From contig OX621237.1 in NCBI GenBank assembly GCA_951640165.1, positions 17,112,001 to 17,176,000 on the forward strand: a stretch of 64,000 bases of DNA. The letters are read 5' to 3'. Positions 60,501 through 64,000 of the stretch are shown piece after piece. Under the pieces are notes generated by a model. That model did no database searches. It saw only the letters and a list, made by a program, of their open reading frames with translations, and was not told the origin of the DNA. Within the stretch, counting starts at the first letter, position 1. Every line of letters begins with the position of its first letter. The stretch is from Pseudoips prasinana (Eukaryota > Arthropoda > Insecta > Lepidoptera > Nolidae). Position numbers and translations under genes: made by a program.

Positions 60501-61471
60501 GATACCATGCCATGAAACCTAAAAATATAATGACGATAAGGAACATCGGCAGTATTTTAATCGACATGCTATGGAACGCCGACCCCATGCTTATCGTATG
60601 GGTAGTGGTAATCCTAGCGTCAGAGTTGCTCAAGCCGCCCAATAGGCCTCTGAAACGGCTTAACGAGTTTTGTCTAATGACTACAACCGTGACCGACAGC
60701 TTAACGTGCCCTCCGAAGCACAGAGACGCTCAGAAATTAAACCACTTTGGCGGTCACCCATCTATGGACTGACCGCGAGCCTAGTTGCCTAACCTCGCCG
60801 ATCGCTTACGGACCGGTGAGAGCATCTAGCTATGAGCGCCTTGAGAAGATATTAAGAGCATCAGGAACTCTTAGTATCTGGGTTATGTAGAATAGAGCGA
60901 CGTCGCTGTGAGGGTGGATACGACGTATCCGTCCCGATCTTTTAGCAAGTAGGTAAACAGTCTAAGCCCTTATAATTCTCCAAGATCAGCACAGGGCAGT
61001 TGACTTGAAGCCCTTTTGCTAACACGGTGGTAAAACATCTGTAAAAGAACTGGTAACCATATTCCCCTACAGAAAAAGGAAGATCGAAACAGTGTGAGCA
61101 GGAGGTAGGCCTGGCGACCACAGTTCAGTTACTTGGGTATGGATCTACTATATAAGCGTGCGTGCGTGAGAAATGTGGTAGCGCGATGTCATTACTGTGG
61201 CTACGTGTCTCTTCTAACCCCTTCAGAAGGAATAGGAAGTTTATTATGTTATAAACCTACCAGATCCGACGGGATGAATACGTCCACACGCAGCGCCTAA
61301 GTTCTTATCTTTCTTCATCAAATCTATTAAGAGAGTGACGGCGGTCGGTTTGAAGTCGATATCTCCGTCCAGGGCCAGAAGGTATGTGTTCTCTGCCATC
61401 AGCTCCTTACGGTCCACAGACACGGGGAGGTCCATCAAGCGGTGACCCAGGAAGTAGTACATGTACATCAC
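33446..61471 (-). CDS. CHS-B: Chitin synthase B (CHS2), 3' 13 coding exons
   Basis: Membrane glycosyltransferase (GT2) that makes chitin; the B form makes peritrophic-matrix chitin in midgut. Exons in transcript order: 61471-61261, 60518-60318, 59218-58992, 58537-58370, 57102-56797, 55667-55438, 54957-54822, 53283-53131, 49687-49511, 38186-38019, 37395-37164, 35495-35332, 33583-33446. All introns are GT..AG and every phase matches, totalling 2511 nt (836 codons plus stop). Seen in order: DGD in ALDGDIDF, GEDRW, NQRRRW, a hydrophobic cluster, SWGTRE, a charged cytoplasmic linker, two more membrane segments, and a tail ending REIHFE. The N-terminal membrane domain and CATMWHET region are not in the window. 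B versus A is inferred: the neighbouring downstream gene has the A-type start, and membrane segments here differ from the A form I know. Introns hold many transposons; the longest (49510-38187) is 11.3 kb. Confidence 0.9.
33680..33960 (+). pseudogene. LINE endonuclease fragment
   Basis: Plus-strand translation gives VIVAGDLNAKYVQ, the GDLNAKH-like motif of apurinic endonuclease domains in Jockey-type LINEs, followed by sequence with stops that resembles the downstream RPTHDP region. It is truncated and lies between the exon array and the last CHS-B exon. Confidence 0.6.
34050..35331 (-). repeat. Tandem array of about eight partial copies of CHS-B exon (l)
   Basis: Lies wholly in the intron between the penultimate and last CHS-B exons. 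Units, counted donor to donor, end at about 35172, 35012, 34852, 34692, 34538, 34391, 34244 and 34103, so periods are 160, 160, 160, 160, 154, 147, 147 and ~140. Each unit contains, in transcript order, intron start, exon-like sequence, and the GGTGGAAACGCGGTAAGC end. The first three units differ from each other by only a few bases and keep an intact GTAAGC donor and an open frame (SQMMARDSTTDLYYPGGNA or near variants). The fourth still reads through, but its donor has become GTTAAG; later ones are scrambled. The upstream part of each unit differs from the real exon (ITRLDFVLADRCHSQ in place of KTRRDSVIAERRRSQ). Confidence 0.88.
35332..35495 (-). CDS. CHS-B: CHS-B exon (l): penultimate exon, ancestor of the tandem array
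   Basis: 164 nt. The acceptor (CGACAG, ending at 35496) supplies AG that completes a Glu codon with the previous exon. It reads EIASRIPSLGPNTAARRATL, then RALKTRRDSVIAERRRSQMM, then ARDSTTDLYYPGGNA, phase 0 at the GCG|GTAAGC donor. RRDSVIAERRRSQM matches the family motif RRNSVMAERRKSQM. About eight further copies of its 3' half follow immediately in the intron. Confidence 0.9.
35574..35712 (+). mobile_element. 5'-truncated tRNA-type SINE (family A)
   Basis: Matches the 3' two thirds of the SINE at 7563-7815: GATGTTTTCTATGCATTTAA, the run of ATCTAT/ATATAAGT, TACCCATAGTACAAGCTTTG, and the ATTATTAT tail. The tRNA-like head is missing. Confidence 0.7.
35760..36430 (-). pseudogene. LINE reverse transcriptase C-terminal fragment
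   Basis: Minus-strand frames give IAAIQDQ-like MIAIQDQIINTMNYRKHIIK, then DPTIADDMCRKCHIHAENI, QHITGACPML and PHTPYYKYTPQNILEN. After a short broken stretch come EKVNKYTELKEEV, IVPIVLSSTGVI and AAILNTCRIVRKLL. These are C-terminal motifs of a common lepidopteran non-LTR element. Several breaks make it non-functional. A second copy of the same family is at 7849-8240. Confidence 0.6.
36800..36957 (-). pseudogene. Degenerate duplicate 2 of CHS-B exon (k)
   Basis: A second, more decayed tandem copy. Blocks CATGGCGTCAACAACGACCA, AAAGAAACACCATACATCG and GGTGTAGTCAATCTG match the real exon and copy 1. Offset from copy 1 is ~170 bp and copy 1 from the real exon ~193 bp. No usable frame or donor remains. 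Confidence 0.68.
36958..37122 (-). pseudogene. Degenerate duplicate 1 of CHS-B exon (k) with its intron start
   Basis: Minus-strand sequence aligns with the real exon from the codons for HGINNDHVSRRKTIHDLEK through FKRRL and on into the first ~25 intron bases (TATTCTAAAAGTTT.GCTTT). Shared blocks include ACCATACACGGTCTGGAAAA, GTAGTCAATCTGACC and GAAAGGCGGCT. The frame is broken and the donor is lost, so it is a dead copy. It starts right where the copied intron segment of the real exon ends, i.e. in direct tandem. Confidence 0.75.
37164..37395 (-). CDS. CHS-B: CHS-B exon (k): cytoplasmic tail, RRKTIHDLEKA
   Basis: 232 nt. Starts PEDMSDNALIEKHAVMIAKD, contains VSRRKTIHDLEKAKDT and ANFKRRLTILQNGNQ, and ends with one base before GTATGT (phase 1). 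The RRKTIHDLEKA motif is shared by both insect chitin synthase classes. Two degenerate tandem copies of its 3' half and the following intron start lie in the downstream intron at 36.8-37.12 kb. Confidence 0.92.
38019..38186 (-). CDS. CHS-B: CHS-B exon (j): last membrane span
   Basis: 168 nt, 56 codons. VTLKQDYLTLEPIGSVFLIF, then a helix through VMIVQFTAMLFHRLGTL, ending NWYFTRK before GTCAGT. LEPIG and QFTAMLFHR.GTL are conserved in the family. Confidence 0.93.
38215..38402 (-). repeat. Interspersed repeat family X
   Basis: CTGTGCCCCGCGGATTTACC, CCGGGTGTCAGCTAACTCC, CTCCAGCCGTTTACATGTG and CGCCTTTATAATATTAGTG; complement of 20778-20965. Starts 29 bases from the acceptor of CHS-B exon (j). 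Confidence 0.75.
38430..38764 (+). mobile_element. tRNA-headed SINE (family B) with internal insertion
   Basis: CGGTTCTATTCCCACCCAGG, ATGAACATGTCTGTTTGTCC, GTCTGGGTGTAATTATCT; then an AT insert (38600-38710); then CAAGCTATGCTTAGTTTGAG and GATGGCCGTGTG. Its end is replaced by the family C SINE. Confidence 0.7.
38765..38975 (+). mobile_element. tRNA-headed SINE (family C)
   Basis: GTGTGGCGCAGCGGTTAAGA, CAGTCGCCTCGCC, CGGGTTCGAATCCCGTGC (box B), GTTCTGAGTCTGGATGTACT, GTACCCCGCGATACAGGG. Inserted at the 3' end of a family B copy. Confidence 0.78.
39310..39475 (-). repeat. Interspersed repeat family X, divergent copy
   Basis: ACTAGCTGTGCCTCGGTTTT, ACTACAAAGTTTCATCATAA, AACATCCATACTCACAAAC. Confidence 0.6.
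39555..39880 (+). mobile_element. tRNA-headed SINE (family D)
   Basis: Head GACTGCCTGGGTTAACAAGC, GGTTCTGGGTTCATATCCCG, then TCAGCCCGAAGTCTGGGAG, GCGCACACACTTGTGCAC, and the conserved end GGCCGCCGTGGCCGAAATTC. Confidence 0.78.
39962..40000. repeat. GATAA pentamer tract
   Basis: AAGATAAGATAAGATGAGAT continuing to AAGATCTTA. Microsatellite. Confidence 0.8.
40195..40620. repeat. Interspersed repeat split by an inserted AT-rich segment
   Basis: TGTTCCCCGATGAGTAGGCA up to ATCTTTGTACT, then a (TCAA)n-started insert 40266-40485, then ACATGCTCGCCGGTTTAATG and GAGAACGTCTCCGATTTAGT. The two outer parts are contiguous in copies I remember from other Lepidoptera. Confidence 0.45.
40742..42046 (+). mobile_element. 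mariner element (inactive)
   Basis: 1305 bp bounded by TA on both sides (40740-40741 and 42047-42048). Ends read TTCAGTCAAAAAAGTATCGG and, from the right, CTCTGTCAAGAAAGTACCGG. Encloses a broken transposase. In the 11.3 kb CHS-B intron. Confidence 0.88.
40936..41997 (+). pseudogene. mariner transposase (DD34D), frameshifted
   Basis: Starts MVKNIERRVCLKFCIANG; N-terminal helix-turn-helix region (KTRAYEWFKAFKSGRDVM, VNIAKVKEIVTENPHLTLRE). First catalytic Asp in VTGDETWVYEFD. The frame breaks at about 41440-41470, just after QASEWR, and resumes at PPEWKKPRLSRSKVKVM. It continues with HHDNAPSHKA (second D) and YSPDMAPADFFLFP (third D; 34 residues between). A TAA stop at ~41805 interrupts before LKLPLRGTRF, and the C-terminus (YFEGDKINLDE) ends at 41997. 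A frameshift and a stop make it inactive. Confidence 0.9.
44441..47426 (+). mobile_element. ~3.0 kb DNA transposon (Sola-like?) nested in the Transib remnant
   Basis: 2986 bp. Ends read CGATGGCCCCGCAGAATAAA at left and, from the right, CGATGGCCCCACAGAATAAA, a terminal inverted repeat with one mismatch over more than 20 bp. ATAT occurs on both sides (44437-44440, 47427-47430). Removing the element and one ATAT rejoins TGT TAC ATA TGT GGA in frame (CYICG), so ATAT is the target duplication. Subterminal copies of a motif like ACACGAATAAACGTGT occur near 44672, 44750, 47152 and 47400. A 4 bp duplication fits the Sola superfamily, but the family is uncertain. Confidence 0.85.
44994..46720 (+). pseudogene. 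Transposase of the nested element, broken
   Basis: First block 44994-45764 (256 codons): CNCKLQCYEKINEETRM, ICKTMFLNTLSIKQQVVYTA, EAHYVRKDSQKEYL, FNLSSHKPKKDLCEVCSIHK, then a stop. Beyond it the protein continues in shifting frames: VVACFDLEKVLSIP (candidate first Asp), GYCYLWH, YSDSCAGQNRNPFVFAMFAF (46068-46127, second Asp), GHRQSECDTMHDTIERSKK (46173-46229, acidic His/Glu/Asp motif), and a final open block 46316-46720 with DLISLCDSGAIPDHYQTFY. The family is common in insect genomes, often annotated as an uncharacterised protein. At least two stops and a frameshift make this copy inactive. Confidence 0.7.
47486..48324. other. CHS-B intron sequence, nothing recognised
   Basis: AT-rich, then a moderately GC-rich block at 47960-48240 (TCTTCTCCGGGTCGTCCACC, CAGCGGCCCCCTGAGCTGTG) of unknown origin. 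Confidence 0.4.
48325..48435 (+). mobile_element. 5S rRNA-headed SINE, 3' part only
   Basis: TCAGTTGTAGCCATTAGGCA, TGGCTTGAACAACACTGACA, GTAACCACTGCGCATACGAT match the body and tail of 10775-11015; the 5S-like head is missing. Confidence 0.7.
48700..49070 (-). mobile_element. SINE (family B) interrupted by family X repeat
   Basis: GATCCCAAACTAAGCAGAGT and ATGGAACCAGATAACTAAC on the left, a family X copy at about 48795-48975 (CGGTTTACCCGCGTTAAGC to TTATAATAGTAGTG), then ATTATACCCAGACTCAGCAA and the head on the right. Confidence 0.7.
49366..49445 (+). repeat. tRNA-like SINE head (family E)
   Basis: GGTGCGTAGGCGGAGCGGTT, then GGTCGTGGGTTCGATTCCCA (box B). Related heads are near 9780-9850 and a fragment near 37790-37830 (CCCACCCGCACTTAA). 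Too diverged and lacking a clean cloverleaf for a functional tRNA. Confidence 0.5.
49511..49687 (-). CDS. CHS-B: CHS-B exon (i): penultimate membrane span
   Basis: 177 nt, 59 codons. Starts ERIKTDLKNLRDMMVFAFVM and continues into a hydrophobic helix (MLNALFVLLIFLLQL), then an extracytoplasmic loop with QSITISYDSDTNI, before GTAAGT. Phase 0 both ends. It is separated from the next exon by an 11.3 kb intron full of transposons. Confidence 0.92.
50045..50872. repeat. Interspersed repeat (CGGCCAAGTGCGAGTCGG ... GGAACCCTA) with nested LINE tail
   Basis: Starts ACCGGCCAAGTGCGAGTCGG and ends TTTGGCTACGGAACCCTAAA, with GGACGGACAGACAGACAGAC near the end. This is a very common lepidopteran repeat (from memory). 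About 50225-50478 is an inserted LINE 3' end terminating in CAATAAAGAATAAGAATAA. The same LINE tail occurs in complement at 57330-57430. Confidence 0.65.
51510..52725 (-). mobile_element. 5'-truncated LINE with 3' UTR and poly(A)
   Basis: Minus strand: reverse transcriptase remnant starting YLFADDLKLTLAIKCDNDM (52640-52720), the remaining ORF2 to 51854, 3' UTR, and an A-rich tail (T-runs at 51517-51545 on the plus strand). In a CHS-B intron. Confidence 0.8.
51854..52642 (-). pseudogene. LINE ORF2 C-terminal part
   Basis: 262 codons, open, continuing the FADD-containing frame upstream. LNQWCKENKMFLNHDKCHHI, VIRDLGVQIDSALRFTNQFD and SKLEYCSTVWNPSYLVHVAR are thumb and C-terminal motifs of Jockey-type LINE reverse transcriptases. 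The 5' truncation removes the endonuclease and most of the reverse transcriptase. Confidence 0.8.
52760..52993 (-). mobile_element. SINE (family D), minus copy
   Basis: GGTCAGGTACAGGACCGACG, ACTCTCAGACTTCGGGTTGA, GACCCGGGATTTGAACCCAG (box B complement), AACCAACGAGGCAGTC at the head. Confidence 0.78.
53131..53283 (-). CDS. CHS-B: CHS-B exon (h): INPYWIEDP block
   Basis: 153 nt, 51 codons, phase 0 both ends. Reads DERDDLINPYWIEDPDIQKG, then EVDFLTTAETEFWKDLID, ending ENKEEL. The NPYWIED and FWKDLI motifs are strongly conserved in insect chitin synthases just before the last two membrane spans. Confidence 0.94.
53650..54356. repeat. Three dispersed-tandem copies of a ~70-bp unit within a longer repeat
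   Basis: GATAG(ATGG)CG.T.CTGCCGAATT, (A/G)AAGTCG.TATGGTTTCG and TTCAC.AA.TA.AGT recur at about 53655-53725, 54015-54080 and 54295-54356. The intervening spacers also match each other (GTAAGTAC.ACATAAA.CG, GTTCCCTATTGAAT, CAGAATAGTT), so two larger ~280-360 bp units are in tandem. In the CHS-B intron between exons (h) and (g). Confidence 0.6.
54822..54957 (-). CDS. CHS-B: CHS-B exon (g): variable Ser/Arg linker
   Basis: 136 nt. Junction gives LGAPVDDVLPSTRRRSSVAM, then KQSVDPITMLPEFDEE, ending DVPR at phase 0 before GTATGT. Poorly conserved region; the RRRSS and RKQS runs are candidate basophilic kinase sites (inference). Confidence 0.88.
55330..55415 (-). repeat. Interspersed repeat family X, truncated
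   Basis: CCCCGCGGTTTTACCCGCCT, AATTATAGCCTATGTGTTAT. Confidence 0.55.
55438..55667 (-). CDS. CHS-B: CHS-B exon (f): charged cytoplasmic linker
   Basis: 230 nt. Starts EMEQERKEAEDAKKQMEAQ, a charged, potentially coiled-coil stretch, then KWFGTSEEESGSMECSMSGL, then RCMCCTNPKDHKEDLHLLQ, and ends EKRLES plus two bases before GTAAGT. It corresponds to the linker after SWGTRE. A heptad-like charged segment here is usually described for the A class, so it deserves a coiled-coil prediction. Confidence 0.92.
55720..55895 (-). repeat. Interspersed repeat family X
   Basis: CTGTGCCCCACGGTATTACC, CCAGGGTGTCAGCTAACTCC, CGCCTTTATAATATTAGTGC. Confidence 0.75.
56797..57102 (-). CDS. CHS-B: CHS-B exon (e): membrane cluster and SWGTRE motif
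   Basis: 306 nt, 102 codons, phase 0 at both ends. Starts LFLANVITCAYVMVMLMV, continues through three to four hydrophobic stretches (one with AALHPQEFVCL), and ends NNVSWGTREVAQKKTAK. SWGTRE is a diagnostic chitin synthase motif and marks return to the cytoplasm. Confidence 0.95.
57818..58005 (+). mobile_element. tRNA-headed SINE (family C)
   Basis: GTGTGGCGCAGCGGCTAAGA, GTCGCCTCGCCGCTTCG, GTTCTGAGTCTGGGTGTAAT, GTACCCCGCGACACAGGG, ending CGGGCTTTGTTTTAAAA. Confidence 0.77.
58370..58537 (-). CDS. CHS-B: CHS-B exon (d): first membrane segments after the catalytic domain
   Basis: 168 nt, 56 codons, phase 0 at both ends. Reads IMLMVGTVLGPGTIFLMM, then NFEALIINLVPISIFIVVCM, then CKSETQ. Two hydrophobic helices are visible, the start of the multi-span cluster that follows QRRRW. 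Confidence 0.93.
58615..58770 (-). repeat. Interspersed repeat family X, divergent
   Basis: TATTACTACAAAGTTTCATC, AGTAACAAACATCCATACAT, TTTATAATATTAGTAGGAC. Confidence 0.6.
58992..59218 (-). CDS. CHS-B: CHS-B exon (c): EDR and QRRRW catalytic motifs
   Basis: 227 nt. Reads GEDRWLCTLLLQRGYRVEYS at the start, then HCPERFDEFYNQRRRWVPST, and ends LYIMYQ at phase 0 before GTATGT. EDR and QRRRW are the two signature motifs of processive chitin synthases (catalytic base and product binding). Confidence 0.95.
59583..59629. repeat. Perfect 20-bp hairpin, 7-nt loop
   Basis: Arms TGTAGTGCGAATGGATCATC (59583-59602) and its exact complement (59610-59629), loop CATCTCC. In the CHS-B intron between exons (c) and (b). 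Confidence 0.9.
60318..60518 (-). CDS. CHS-B: CHS-B exon (b): WYQMFEYAIGHW block
   Basis: 201 nt. Begins GFMAWYQMFEYAIGHW across the splice junction, includes EHMIGCVLCSPGCFSLFRG and MDDNVMKKYT, and ends HYVQYDQ plus one base before GTATTT. This is among the most conserved stretches of insect chitin synthases (acceptor-side catalytic region). Confidence 0.94.
60588..60840 (-). mobile_element. 5S rRNA-headed SINE, copy 3
   Basis: CTTATCGTATGGGTAGTGGT, body, then GGCGGTCACCCATCTATGGA, CTGACCGCGAGCCTAGTTGC and ACGGACCGGTGAGAGC. Head at the right, so minus orientation, i.e. sense to CHS-B, 70 bases upstream of exon (b). Best 5S match of the copies. Confidence 0.78.
61261..61471 (-). CDS. CHS-B: CHS-B exon (a): catalytic DGD block
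   Basis: 211 nt, starting phase 0 with VMYMYYFLGHRL after a CTCCAG acceptor and ending IHPVGS plus one base before GTAGGT. It contains ALDGDIDF, whose DGD is the conserved acidic UDP-sugar/metal site of chitin synthases, and GAACGRIHPVGS. The preceding exon, expected to end in an RWSQ-like sequence, was not found between 61.5 and 64 kb, so that intron is longer than 2.5 kb. Confidence 0.93.
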
Positions 61472-61499
61472 CTGGAGATCCACATTGAAGTGTTATAAA

Positions 61500-61670
61500 G
61501 TAAAATCCTACTTTATATTATGAATGTGAAAGTTTGTGAGTATGGATGTATGGATGTTTGTTACTCTTTCACGCAAAAACTATCGAACAGATTTTGATGA
61601 AACTTTGTAACAATATAGCTTCTATATCCGAATAACACATAGGCTATAATCTATATTGTTTATATAGCTA
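61500..61670 (+). repeat. Interspersed repeat family X, divergent plus copy
   Basis: GTGAAAGTTTGTGAGTATGG, ACTCTTTCACGCAAAAACTA, AATAACACATAGGCTATAAT. Immediately followed by the family D SINE. Confidence 0.62.
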
Positions 61671-61671
61671 G

Positions 61672-62040
61672 TTGACTGCCTCGTTGGTCTAGCGGTAGCG
61701 TGTACACCCGCAGAAAACGAGGTCCTGGGTTCAAATCCCGGGTCGGGCCAAAAAGTGATTTTGGGACTTTTCTGTAATAAGTAAAATTGCTCAGCATCAG
61801 CCCGAAGTCTGGGAGCTGGCGCTATTATACCCCCGTGCCTCTGAGAGCACGTTAAGCCGTCGGTCCGGTACCTGACCTCTTTCCGGTCGTGTCGCTAGGC
61901 GTCCCATCGGATCATGAGTGTGATGGAATAGAAAGTGCTCCTGTGTTTGCGCACACACTTGTGCACTATAATATGTGCGCAGATGGCTAATCTCTATTGA
62001 GACTGGCCGCCGTGGCCGAAATTCGGCTGGGAGGACACAA
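61672..62040 (+). mobile_element. tRNA-headed SINE (family D), full-length
   Basis: Head GACTGCCTCGTTGGTCTAGC (box A-like TGGTCTAGCGGTAGC), box B GGGTTCAAATCCCGGG, then CAGCCCGAAGTCTGGGAGCT, GTCGCTAGGCGTCCCATCGG, and GGCCGCCGTGGCCGAAATTC near the end. Confidence 0.82.
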
Positions 62041-64000
62041 GAAAGAGTTACATATATATTGCAACTACATTTTTTTATATAATGGGTAGACAAATAAATG
62101 GGTGGGTGGTCTTATCGTTGATGCAATGTCTTTGATGCAACTTGGGTAAAGAAAAACCGATTAAGGTAGAAAGTGTTGAAGCCAAATAGTGCGAGCCAAC
62201 GTGTTAACGTGATATTAAATATGCCCTTTATTTAAACTTAGGTACCCACATATCGATTAAACTATAAAATAGATCCCCTATTTTACAGCTTAGCGAGTTT
62301 AGAGAAGAGGCATGTTCAAAGTTATCTCGAAACAGCACTAGGATAGCCAGAGTAATCGTATCCTTGCATCTTAAAAGCTACTGCTATTGTTACTATCTTG
62401 ATATTTTGTACGATAGCGGAATCTGATTGTAGAACTACGATAAAACCCTGTCACAGCAAATCGATGATTACTTTGATACATTTGTAACTCATTTCTCATT
62501 GCAAATCCGTAAATTCCCGTATCAATGTGATTCCCAGAAGAATCAAATTTGTATGGGAATTGACGGAAACGAATCGTTCCTCTTACGGCTAGAAGTTTAG
62601 CCTATTTACATTAATCCACTCGGAGCTTGACTCGTCCGTTATGCATACAAAATATGCTTCTACAACACCCCAAATAATGTACTAAGCTACTAACCAGCGA
62701 ACGATTTTGAATGGAATCTAACATGCGGTGCAACGGCTAACATCGAAAATTTTCTAATCACCATATTAGCTTTAATTCAGAGGTGAAGAGCATGTTTTGT
62801 AGCTATATCGACTATGAGGTTTTATAAAATACACACAGGTTATTTTAGATACACAGAACCTTGATATTTCTTCTACAGAAATTATATCTGATATAATATA
62901 TTGTCATGTAGGCTCTAATGACTTTCGTTTTTCTTTGTCATCACTACACATTTAAAATTATAACTTTATTAACTAAGTTGTAGTTTTAAATATATTTAAA
63001 GTAAATGAACATATTTAATTTCATCAAAAACATCATTTCGACTATAAACTTTACTATTTATTTTTAAATATAGATATTGTTTTCGTGAATTTGTACCTTC
63101 GCCCGTAACAAACTCATAAATTTTAAAAAGAGTTCATTAAGTAATCATATCGTTTCGCTCAGATTGCACGCAGGAACATTCCCCTTAATATAAGAAACAG
63201 CCCTTACATATTTCGGATGCGGGCGCATAGGACCCATATTTGTGCGATCCATATAAATTGTTCCGATCCCGGTTTTGCTCCTTGTCCGTGAAGTGCGAGA
63301 GAGCGCGCACCCCTGCGCCATCGATAATGACATCTTTCACTTTCTCAAAAAAATTTAAAAAAAATTGCTAGCTGACACTGCATCTAATAATTCATAATAC
63401 TTATCGCAACTTCCTTAATTTTATTTTGTTTTTTTTTCTGCCAATTGTATTAACCTTCCGTCACGCTCCTCTTAACATTAATTATTTAACACGTGGACAA
63501 TAGTGTGGGTTATACGTTAAACAAATGTAATTATGAAAAACTGTAACTAATTGTAACGTGTAACTGTTTTTTGTCTCAAATAAAATAAATAAATAAAGTG
63601 CATACCTACAAGTACCTAAAGTCATGGCGATACGGGGAAAATCCCGCATCAAGGCTAATCTAAAAATGACAACGCCCGTTCTAATAAATATATAAAAAGG
63701 GCCTTGTCCTTTTTATATAAAGGCTGGCCGAGGAGTTGACGTTCAAACGCAAAAGTTAGATACTTTATGATGAGGAGTATCCGAATCACCCCCATGTATT
63801 TTCTACAATTTTACGTAGTTTTCGAGATAGTATTTTTTAATGATATTTTCGTAAATTTAACATCAGTTTTTGATGTTTTACTCGTTCTGTTGAACATTTC
63901 TCGTTCAGTTTTTTTGTGATAACTAATTAGCATAGTTTAAACTAACACCCTAAAAAGTATGGTTTATCTTATAAACTTGGTCCGCGAGAATCTTTGAGAG
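62041..64000. other. CHS-B intron sequence, no exon recognised
   Basis: The exon that should precede exon (a) was looked for on the minus strand and not seen. A 62-codon minus frame at 63145-63333 is unrecognised. A 12-bp-arm hairpin (TATATAAAAAGG) is at 63689-63719, and an AAATAAATAAATAAA tract at 63580-63597. Confidence 0.5.

Noticed and set aside
61676..61750. Functional tRNA gene
   Set aside because: Box A/B-like sequence is the head of a 370-bp SINE that recurs at 39555 and 52760; the same applies to other tRNA-like heads in the window.
63145..63333. Minus-strand 62-codon frame as the missing upstream CHS-B exon
   Set aside because: No frame here matches the expected chitin synthase region ending in an RWSQ-like motif, and no phase-0 donor fits.

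Overview
The window looks like nuclear DNA of a lepidopteran insect. It is AT-rich and intron-rich, carries moth/butterfly-type chitin synthase coding exons, and is full of tRNA-headed SINEs, LINE fragments and Tc1/mariner-type DNA transposons. All real host coding sequence found is on the minus strand and belongs to two chitin synthase genes arranged head to tail.

The right half (33.4-61.5 kb) holds the last 13 coding exons of one chitin synthase, called CHS-B (CHS2, midgut type) from gene order and divergence. Every splice phase joins in frame, giving 836 codons plus a stop, from the catalytic DGD block through EDR, QRRRW, SWGTRE, the membrane clusters and the C-terminal cytoplasmic tail. 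Its N-terminal half lies beyond the right edge. About 32 kb downstream, at 1.42-1.52 kb, is the first coding exon of the next gene in the same orientation. It begins MATSGGKRREE and ends EIYGG with a split Ser codon, as in CHS-A (CHS1, epidermal type). The rest of that gene lies off the left edge.

The most unusual structure is at the 3' end of CHS-B. The penultimate exon, encoding the RRRSQMMARDSTTDLYYPGG tail, is followed inside its intron by about eight tandem 140-160 bp units. Each carries a copy of the 3' part of that exon, its splice donor and the start of the intron. Units next to the real exon are nearly identical and open; distant ones decay. The exon before it also has two older degenerate tandem copies in its own downstream intron. 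This part of the gene appears to have undergone repeated local exon duplication.

The 32 kb between the genes and the CHS-B introns are mostly mobile DNA. Main items: an intact Tc1-like element with ~130 bp terminal inverted repeats (14.1-15.8 kb); a LINE with an 850-codon open frame (17.6-20.8 kb); a 1.4 kb non-autonomous element with a 10 bp target duplication and arrays of a GGACCT motif at both ends (26.1-27.5 kb); a broken mariner (40.7-42.0 kb); and a Transib/RAG1-like transposase remnant interrupted by a ~3.0 kb transposon with a 4 bp target duplication (43-47.5 kb). Several SINE families are present, one with a head resembling 5S rRNA. No CRISPR array, operon or isolated functional tRNA/rRNA gene was found.
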